The notes beneath the pieces were generated by a model. It ran no database searches and was not told the DNA's origin. It saw nothing but the letters and a program-made list of their open reading frames with translations. Below, piece after piece: positions 57,815 through 64,000 of a DNA stretch of 64,000 bases (position 1 is the first letter of the stretch; every line of letters begins with the position of its first letter). The DNA lies in the NCBI GenBank assembly GCA_039794405.1, contig JBDIVL010000011.1, positions 1 through 64,000 on the forward strand, written 5' to 3'. The position numbers were made by a program, and so were the translations under genes. Source of the stretch: JBDIVL01 sp039794405. Lineage in GTDB: Bacteria; Planctomycetota; Brocadiia; Brocadiales; Brocadiaceae.

Positions 57815-58807
57815 ATGTCTCTGCCTGCTTTTTTACCACTTTTAATTACCGGTGTAACAGGCGTACCTGGCTATAGTGCATTTAAGTTTTTTCATTCAAA
57901 ATACCCGAACCACGTTATTGGCATCCGCCCGGTCCGGTACTGGCCACTCCGCGAAGACGGAATTATTCCCTTAGATATAGAAGACCGTCAGGGCCTTGCT
58001 GCATTCATGCAGAAGAAGCAGTTCAAATCAGTCTTAAACGGGGCCGGATCATGTGCCCTGAAATCCTGCGAGATGAACCCGGTATTAGCATATCGGGTAA
58101 ATGTGCAGTCGGTCCTTAATGTGCTGGAAATGATCGGAAACCGTAACATCCGTCTGATTCATCTTTCAACGGATCTTGTATTTGGTGGAAAATCATCTGG
58201 ACTATACAAGGAAGAAGACCCTGTATCTCCCGTTACGGTCTATGGGAAAACCATGGCTATAGCAGAGGAGATCATTATGACCCGATACCCTTCTGCGGCA
58301 ATCTTTCGCATATCGCTCCCGATGGGGATTAGCGTCAACGGACATGCAGGTGCGATTGATTGGATACTTTCCCGGTTTAAAAAGAACAACCCGGCGACCC
58401 TCTACTTTGATGAACAGAGGTCTCCCTTTTATTGCGAAGATTTTAATAAGATTATCGAGCTTTCTCTTGGAAACAAAATTCATGGTATTTATCATCTGGG
58501 ATCGCATCGGCACCTCAGCCTTTATCAAATCGGACAAATCGTAAATAAGGTGGGCGGCTATGACCCGTATCTTCTGAAAGGATGCATGCGTAAAGAGGCA
58601 GGACCAATACCACCCAGGGCTGGAAATGTCACAATGGACAACAGGAAGCTTATTCAGGCATTAAACACAGATCCCTTCCGGAAATGGCCGTATCTCGACT
58701 ACCATGTACCGGATGGAATGGATTGGCATTTCAACCGCCCGGACCATTTAATCTTTCATCCTGAACAAATCCACAAATGTCTTTACCGAATCCCTGCGGA
58801 TAACTGA
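57815..58807 (+). CDS. RmlD-like SDR (sugar nucleotide reductase/epimerase)
   Basis: 330 residues from the ATG at 57815. Nucleotide loop ITGVTGVPGYSAFKFF, catalytic HLSTDLVFGG (Thr/Ser), YGKTMAIAEEI (Tyr-x3-Lys) and DWILSRFKKNNPATLYFDEQ are RmlD-type. It likely makes or modifies a deoxysugar or acts on a surface polysaccharide precursor. It converges on lpxB with a 77-bp overlap of the coding ends. Confidence 0.8.
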   Translation: MSLPAFLPLLITGVTGVPGYSAFKFFHSKYPNHVIGIRPVRYWPLREDGIIPLDIEDRQGLAAFMQKKQFKSVLNGAGSCALKSCEMNPVLAYRVNVQSVLNVLEMIGNRNIRLIHLSTDLVFGGKSSGLYKEEDPVSPVTVYGKTMAIAEEIIMTRYPSAAIFRISLPMGISVNGHAGAIDWILSRFKKNNPATLYFDEQRSPFYCEDFNKIIELSLGNKIHGIYHLGSHRHLSLYQIGQIVNKVGGYDPYLLKGCMRKEAGPIPPRAGNVTMDNRKLIQALNTDPFRKWPYLDYHVPDGMDWHFNRPDHLIFHPEQIHKCLYRIPADN

Positions 58808-59939
58808 GTAGCGGTAATATTTCATCTGCCACACGTTCAGATGCCCCCGGCCTTGCAATCTCTTTCATAAGTAAAGTCAATTCATGAATACAATCTTGCC
58901 TTTTTTGAGCATCGCAAAGGAGTTGGATTGCCTGGTCAGCCAACCAGAGATGATCTCCCCTGTACATAAGATGCTCAGGAACAATCATCTTACCGGCAAG
59001 TTTATTTACAAGCCCAATGTAAGGAGTAGTAAGGAATGGTCTGGCTATAAAATAAGCAAAGGGGGAGATTTTGTAAGTAATAATCATCGGCTTGAGATAA
59101 TAAGCGATCTGCAGCGTCACTGTGCCTGCCCCTGCTATACAAAGACTTGACGCCTTGATCACTTCGTGTACATTTCCCACAATAATTCTGCAATCAACTC
59201 CGGAACCGTTCACGATGTTCTTTATGAATCCGAAATATTGTTCATTACTGCAGGAAACAAGAAATTTTGCACAAGGAACAGATTGATTTATCCGTACTGC
59301 CGCCTTGAGAAATAACGGTAATAATTGAGCAATTTCCTGTTTCCGGCTGCCCGGAAGAAAGGAAATAACAGTTCCTCCCAATTGATTTTTCAGTCCCAAA
59401 ACCATTTGCTCGTGAACCCCTACCTTACTGATCTCATCAAATAATGGATGCCCCACATAAATTACCGGAATACCGGCACGATCATAAAAAAGCTTTTCGA
59501 AGGGATAAATAACGATTAATTTATCTACAAGCTTTCTTATTTTTTTTGCACGCCACGGCCCGTGTGCCCAAAGCTGTGGACTAATATAGTAAATTACCGG
59601 TATCCCAAGCCTTTTGGCTGCATAGGCGAGATGAAAATTAAGACCGCAGTAATCGATAAGAATGGCTACACGCGGCCTTTCCTGTTCAAAAAAACGAATA
59701 CAATCCCTTTTTATCCTCAGGAAAGTGGATATTTCCATCAAAACCTGGAGCCACATCAAGGATTTCCTGGACATATCATGAAGACAATGCAAGCCAGCCT
59801 GTTTCATATTCTCTTTTCCAAGCCCATAGAACGTTATATCAGGATCTTTTTCAAGCAGACATCGCATAAGGTTTGCCCCATGGATATCCCCCGATGATTC
59901 TCCTGCGCTAATAAATATTTTTCGGGAAACTTCAGGCAT
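58731..59939 (-). CDS. lpxB: Lipid-A-disaccharide synthase LpxB
   Basis: 402 residues. KIFISAGESSGDIHGANLMR, DITFYGLGKENMKQAGLHCL, RVAILIDYCGLNFHLAYAAK, GIPVIYYISPQLWAHGPWRA, VIYVGHPLFDE and ISFLPGSRKQEIAQLLPLFL are all LpxB hallmarks (GE.SGD..ga, D.p.fN, ..W.W...R). It joins UDP-2,3-diacylglucosamine with lipid X to form lipid A disaccharide at the inner membrane, implying an LPS-type outer membrane. The last about 20 residues extend over the end of the SDR gene. Confidence 0.92.
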   Translation of the reverse strand: MPEVSRKIFISAGESSGDIHGANLMRCLLEKDPDITFYGLGKENMKQAGLHCLHDMSRKSLMWLQVLMEISTFLRIKRDCIRFFEQERPRVAILIDYCGLNFHLAYAAKRLGIPVIYYISPQLWAHGPWRAKKIRKLVDKLIVIYPFEKLFYDRAGIPVIYVGHPLFDEISKVGVHEQMVLGLKNQLGGTVISFLPGSRKQEIAQLLPLFLKAAVRINQSVPCAKFLVSCSNEQYFGFIKNIVNGSGVDCRIIVGNVHEVIKASSLCIAGAGTVTLQIAYYLKPMIITYKISPFAYFIARPFLTTPYIGLVNKLAGKMIVPEHLMYRGDHLWLADQAIQLLCDAQKRQDCIHELTLLMKEIARPGASERVADEILPLLSYPQGFGKDICGFVQDERLNGPGG

Positions 59940-60285
59940 GGATTACTTTCAGGAGAGAGACTGTGAGATTTACTGCAAAAAGGATGGGTATAAAAAGCCA
60001 GATAAGAACAATAACAAAAGATGTATCCGTACAGAACACTGCATAGTATCTATCAAGGGCAAAGACTATTAAACAACCGATGGGAAAGGCAATAAAGAGT
60101 GCGATGATTGTATAAAAAAGAATCGCCTGATGGTCATAAAATAATAAAAAGGAAAGAAACGCATTGCTCATATAAAACAAGAGGAGCGTAAATAAAAACA
60201 ACTTCACCTTGGCAAAAAAATAACTTACAGCAGAAGCCATAAGGGAAAGAAATGCTGCAGTCAGCAATGGAAAATAAAGCACCAT
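59932..60285 (-). CDS. Multi-pass membrane protein upstream of lpxB
   Basis: 117 residues with four hydrophobic stretches (FPLLTAAFLSLMASAVSYFF, LFLFTLLLFYMSNAFLSFLL, ILFYTIIALFIAFPIGCLIV, FVIVLIWLFIPILFAVNLTV). The stop overlaps the lpxB start by 8 nt, so the two are coupled. No family recognised; the link suggests an envelope role, perhaps lipid handling. Confidence 0.7.
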   Translation of the reverse strand: MVLYFPLLTAAFLSLMASAVSYFFAKVKLFLFTLLLFYMSNAFLSFLLFYDHQAILFYTIIALFIAFPIGCLIVFALDRYYAVFCTDTSFVIVLIWLFIPILFAVNLTVSLLKVIHA

Positions 60286-60995
60286 AATTTCCTAATCAAG
60301 TTAACCCTACTAAGGGGGATGTATCTTTCCGGACAATTTCCCCCCTTCGCCCCCTTTTTAAGGGAGGGTTTTATACCCCGTATCACCCGAAAACCCGCTT
60401 ACATATAGTGAAAATTCCTATATGATGTATGTATAAAAATTTTAAACCTTTTAGAAATGCACTGCAACGCATCTCTCTATGGGAAGAAAAAGTTGCCGAA
60501 GGTATTATGAAACGAACCGGAAAAGACGAAGACCCGGATATGAAACAGGGCAAATGGCTACATGGCTTTTAAGTCATGTAGCCATGCAACCACATATTTT
60601 TACTAAACCCGGCAACATTACCATAGTGTACTAAATACCAGGATTTTTTCAAGGTATTCCTCATACCTGGTTCAATCCCAATGTTGTTAAGTTAAGCTAC
60701 CTGCGGTAAAAGTCCCCCTTAAAAAAGGGGAACAAAGGGGGTTGTTTTGATCAATAATCCTTAACTTCATGACATTGGGTTCAATCTTGTAGATTGAACT
60801 ATACGTTTGAAATTGACATAGGGTTTTTGATTGGTACCCGGCATAGGGAAGCAAACCAAAAACGTTTCGGTTCAAACGTAAACGATTGAACCGACCCTGA
60901 GGACACGGAGTACAGACGCAAAATCTTGCGTCTCTCCTTTGTCCGTGTCACCCTGAAAAGCCGCTCACAAAAATGAAAATTCCTATACAATTAAA
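60286..60995. repeat. Repeat-rich spacer upstream of the focA-type genes
   Basis: CCCCCTTCGCCCCCTTTTTA (60341), AAAGTTGCCGAAGGTATTAT (60489), CCCCCTTAAAAAAGGGGAAC with AAAGGGGG (60713-60742; recurs reversed at 63317-63350), a composite TTCAATC element (60779-60897) and AGACGCAAAATCTTGCGTCT (60914). No gene seen. Confidence 0.7.
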
Positions 60996-61919
60996 TTACC
61001 TGTCCTGGAAAAAATCCTGCTTCACACTGAGGGATAAGCGAATATGTGGCCGTAAATAAACAAACCAAAACACTACTCCAACCAAAATAACCCCGCCGAC
61101 GATGTTTCCCAAAGTAACAGGTATGAGATTATCGATAAAAAATCCCTTCCAGGTAAGGTTAGATAAATTTACTGTTTTCCCTGCCATCTTTTCCGCCGCA
61201 GCAACGACATCAGGATTTTTTCTTAACACGATACCGATAGGGATAAAATACATATTCGCCACACAGTGCTCAAACCCGCTGGCAACGAAGCCCCCTATAG
61301 GAAAAACAATTGAAAGCACTTTATCTGCTACACTTCTGCCACTAAAACACAGCCAAACGGCAAGACATACCATAGCGTTGCAAAGAACGCCTCTTGCCAG
61401 GGCTGTTTTAAAAGATAGATTAACTTTTGCATTGGCAATAAGCAGCGCCTTTGCTCCAACCATGTGATGAAAAAACTCCCACTGATGTGATTGGGACATC
61501 CAGAAAACCATGGTAAGACTACCTACAAGATTGCCAAGTAGCGAAATAATCCAATTATTCATCAATTCGCGTGTCGTAATCCTTTTCGTAATATAACCCA
61601 TGATAATCAGGGTATTCCCAGTAAAGAGTTCGGCACCGCCAATGACCACTAACATGAGTCCGAGGGAAAATACGATACCGGCGATAAGTGAAGTAAGGCC
61701 GAAATGTAGCGTAGAATCACTTGTTACCAAGGTAGCAAACTGGGCACCTATGGCAATATAGGCCCCGGCTAAAATACCCAGAAGGAATGTCTGTGTAAAG
61801 CTTAACTGCGCCTTTACCGTGGCAACTTTATCAATACGGGTGGCAATCTGGGGAGGGGAATAAGCATCTATATCAATAACGTGAAAAGTCTTGGGAACTT
61901 TATTGTTATTTTCTGCCAT
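60996..61919 (-). CDS. Formate/nitrite transporter (FocA/NirC family), copy 1
   Basis: 307 residues with six membrane helices. VKAQLSFTQTFLLGILAGAY, GLMLVVIGGAELFTGNTLII, ARGVLCNAMVCLAVWLCFSG and FVASGFEHCVANMYFIPIGI carry the family hallmarks, including the pore His in FEHCVANM. These pentameric channels move small anions such as formate or nitrite. In an anammox-type cell nitrite uptake is the natural inference. About 30 extra N-terminal residues (HVIDIDAYSPPQIATRIDKV) are shared with the next gene. Confidence 0.92.
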   Translation of the reverse strand: MAENNNKVPKTFHVIDIDAYSPPQIATRIDKVATVKAQLSFTQTFLLGILAGAYIAIGAQFATLVTSDSTLHFGLTSLIAGIVFSLGLMLVVIGGAELFTGNTLIIMGYITKRITTRELMNNWIISLLGNLVGSLTMVFWMSQSHQWEFFHHMVGAKALLIANAKVNLSFKTALARGVLCNAMVCLAVWLCFSGRSVADKVLSIVFPIGGFVASGFEHCVANMYFIPIGIVLRKNPDVVAAAEKMAGKTVNLSNLTWKGFFIDNLIPVTLGNIVGGVILVGVVFWFVYLRPHIRLSLSVKQDFFQDR

Positions 61920-62064
61920 CTTTTATATCTCCTTTAAATACTTTCCAGGCGTTTTATTCTCACAGATGAGTCGGGTTTTCAGTACATGATACATGGTGAT
62001 GAGATTACGCATCCTGTATCATGTACCGTGCATCTCCTTTCGTTAAGTCTGAAACTCCACCTCG

Positions 62065-62973
62065 CTAGAGGTATTTCTTGGAAGGACGCAGGTACACAAA
62101 CCAATAGACACCTGCAACCAAAATAATACCGCCAAACAAATTTCCAAGCACTACAGGAAACATATTGTCAATGAGAAAACCTTTAAAAAACGTGAGATTC
62201 GAAAGATCTAGTCCTTCCCCATGAACCTTTTGTGCCGCTGCGAGTACCTCGCTGTTGCCTTTCAGTACAAGCCCCATAGGGATAAGCCACATATTAACAA
62301 CACAGTGTTCAAATCCAGATGCAATAAGACAAGATATCGGCCAAAGCAGTGCCAGGATTTTATCCATATTACTCCTGCCACTATAAGACAACCAAATCCC
62401 CAAGCATACAAGCGCATTACACAGTGTTCCCCGGACAAACGCAACACCAAAAGGGAGATTCACTTTATCATTGGCAGCAAGAACAATTTTTGCGCCTAAT
62501 AAATAATTATTAATTGTCCACTGATTAGAATTATATATCCACAGTACAAGGGTTAGGGCACCAATAAAATTACCAATAAAGGCAATAATCAAATTCCTCA
62601 CCAGATCTTTTCCGGTAATCTTCCGTGCCATAAAAGACATCGCTATAAGGCAATTCCCGGTAAAAAGCTCAGCACCGGCAATTACGATTAAAACCAGGGA
62701 AAGAGTAAAAGCCACTCCGCCTACCAATTGATTTAAACCATAATTAGAGGTTGCCGTATGTGTTACCAACATCATAAGCTGTGTACCTAATGCAATAAAA
62801 ACGCCAGCAAGAATACTCAATGCAAGTAACGTTAATGTACTTAATTTTGATTTCGATACTCCAACCAAGCCAACCCTGTCAGCCATTTTCGCTGGCGCAT
62901 ATGCATCGATCTCAATAACTGGTATGGCATATTCCTGCTGATTGTTTCTATCAATATTCTCGGCACCAGACAT
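62065..62973 (-). CDS. Formate/nitrite transporter (FocA/NirC family), copy 2
   Basis: 302 residues, clearly a duplicate of the neighbouring gene: IPVIEIDAYAPAKMADRVGL, LVLIVIAGAELFTGNCLIAM, VRGTLCNALVCLGIWLSYSG, LIASGFEHCVVNMWLIPMGL, with the pore His conserved. It lies 145 nt upstream in the same direction. The two differ most in the N-terminal 25 and the C-terminal 15 residues. Tandem copies may have different affinities or partners. Confidence 0.92.
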   Translation of the reverse strand: MSGAENIDRNNQQEYAIPVIEIDAYAPAKMADRVGLVGVSKSKLSTLTLLALSILAGVFIALGTQLMMLVTHTATSNYGLNQLVGGVAFTLSLVLIVIAGAELFTGNCLIAMSFMARKITGKDLVRNLIIAFIGNFIGALTLVLWIYNSNQWTINNYLLGAKIVLAANDKVNLPFGVAFVRGTLCNALVCLGIWLSYSGRSNMDKILALLWPISCLIASGFEHCVVNMWLIPMGLVLKGNSEVLAAAQKVHGEGLDLSNLTFFKGFLIDNMFPVVLGNLFGGIILVAGVYWFVYLRPSKKYL

Positions 62974-63588
62974 AAATTACCCCCCTTCAGTTTTTCATAA
63001 ATTTAAATTTACGGAAACTCTGTCACACGCTAAGGTTTTAATAACCAGTATACATAAATTATTTATTAATACTGAATATATACTAAAAAAAATTTTACCT
63101 ACACTAATACACTATTAACCGAATACCAAATTAGTCCTGCTAAGTCCCCTTTAGTAGAGACACAAAATCTTGCGTCTCTACCGAGGACATTTACGATTCG
63201 CACTCTAAAAACCACTTACATAAGGTAAAAAATCCTATACAATTAAGTTAGTTTTCATAGTTGCTTATATCTTGCAGACCAATGTCATGAAGTTAAGGAT
63301 TATTGATCAAAACAACCCCCCTTGTTCCTCCTTTTTTAAGGGGGACTTTTACCGCAGGTAGCTTAGCTTAATGACATTGTCTTGCAGATTCTATCATATA
63401 TTTAACATTGGGCTGTATGTTTTCGATTGATGGCCGGGCATAGAACACGCCAAACATCTGGTTCAATCGTATATAACAGAACCAACCCTGAAAACCTCTT
63501 ATGAGTCAGGTTTTAGATGGGAATACACGTTGCACGATATCTCTTATCTTTTTGCCTTGCTTTTTTCATTGGTCTGAGGCTCTATCCG
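62974..63588. repeat. Spacer between focA-type and TDT genes
   Basis: AGACACAAAATCTTGCGTCT (63157), CAAAACAACCCCCCTTGTTC with TTTTTTAAGGGGGAC (63309-63350) and part of a composite element (63380-63490). A + strand frame at 63517 is not convincing. The terminator of the TDT gene should lie in its last 100 bp. Confidence 0.55.
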
Positions 63589-64000
63589 CTAGCCTTTAGC
63601 AACTGTAGTCATCTCTGTTTGCTGCTGTATTTTTTGCTCCTTCATTTTTGGTTCTTTCGCCATAGACGCCCTTATCATAGAAAGTACCATATTGATAAAT
63701 ATAAAAGTCCATGCAGCATATGCAGCGTAGATAAAGTATGTTGAGATATTTGCAACAAATGGAATTTGAATAGCCTGAGAAAGTCTTAATGTGCAGGCTG
63801 TATACATACCTAAAGGGAACACCATACCCCAATAAAGGGGAGAGTATTTAAATTGTGTCTTGTTATAGATATATTTCCATACCCCAATGATTACCAAAAA
63901 TGGTATCCACCAGGTACCAAAAGACCAGAAAAACAAGGTAAAGCCCTTCGTGAATCCCAAGAAATCGGTATAGGGAGATCCAACCTTCGGAATGTTGATA
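63589..64000 (-). CDS. TDT-family (SLAC1/TehA-like) transporter, C-terminal part
   Basis: The frame is open to the window edge: INIPKVGSPYTDFLGFTKGF, TLFFWSFGTWWIPFLVIIGV, SPLYWGMVFPLGMYTACTLR, LSQAIQIPFVANISTYFIYA, then a soluble tail (KEPKMKEQKIQQQTEMTTVA). FWSFGTWWIP and WG..FPLG.Y...t are typical of tellurite-resistance/dicarboxylate (voltage-dependent anion channel) proteins. Next to two nitrite/formate channels it probably also moves an anion. The N-terminal part is outside. Confidence 0.75.
   Translation of the reverse strand, partial: INIPKVGSPYTDFLGFTKGFTLFFWSFGTWWIPFLVIIGVWKYIYNKTQFKYSPLYWGMVFPLGMYTACTLRLSQAIQIPFVANISTYFIYAAYAAWTFIFINMVLSMIRASMAKEPKMKEQKIQQQTEMTTVAKG

Overview
The window reads as a piece of a planctomycete chromosome, most probably an anammox bacterium (Brocadiales). 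This is inference. It rests on a 1457-residue secreted protein that looks like the Kuenenia-type S-layer protein, two tandem formate/nitrite (FocA/NirC) channels beside a TDT-family transporter, lipid A synthesis (LpxB), and intergenic spaces crowded with short palindromic repeats.

Positions 1 to about 30,270 are a Mu-like transposable prophage lying backwards (early genes at high coordinates, late genes at low coordinates), with its right end beyond position 1. From the left (regulatory) end: a candidate transposase-binding end (30153-30268); a strongly folded 134-bp element (29946-30079); a repressor and a small truncated MuB-like protein on the + strand; a divergent promoter with two operators; Ner/Cro-like and antirepressor-like regulators; small early genes; a DUF3102 protein; the MuA-like transposase and MuB-like ATPase; Gam; a GemA-like protein; an ORF6N antirepressor; a Mor-like activator; a lysis cassette; small terminase; a tRNA-Met(CAT); large terminase; DUF935 portal; MuF-type head protein with a probable C-terminal nuclease domain; gpG; protease/scaffold with an internal scaffold start; decoration protein; capsid; gp36/gp37-like connectors; major tail protein; a tail chaperone pair joined by a canonical -1 frameshift; and the start of the tape measure. 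No sheath gene is seen, so a siphovirus-type tail is likely.

Positions 30.6-64 kb are host sequence: pepA, uvrA, a decayed group II intron split by a small inverted-repeat element, type II secretion/type IV pilus genes (GspE-like ATPase, GspG-like and GspH-like pseudopilins), the large S-layer-like protein, the replication block dnaA-dnaN-DUF721(dciA)-gyrB without recF, a DksA/TraR protein, an acyl-AMP ligase, an RmlD-like reductase, lpxB with a small membrane protein, two focA-type genes and the end of a TDT transporter.

The most striking pattern is at the repeat level. At least ten families of short palindromes fill the intergenic spaces. Several families occur in both prophage and host, and some sit inside prophage coding regions. 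Three prophage genes carry the same 28-bp palindrome in the same frame, adding the peptide RDTEHRVPT to a protease/scaffold, a transposase and a small early protein. This resembles the protein-embedded palindromic elements known from Rickettsia.
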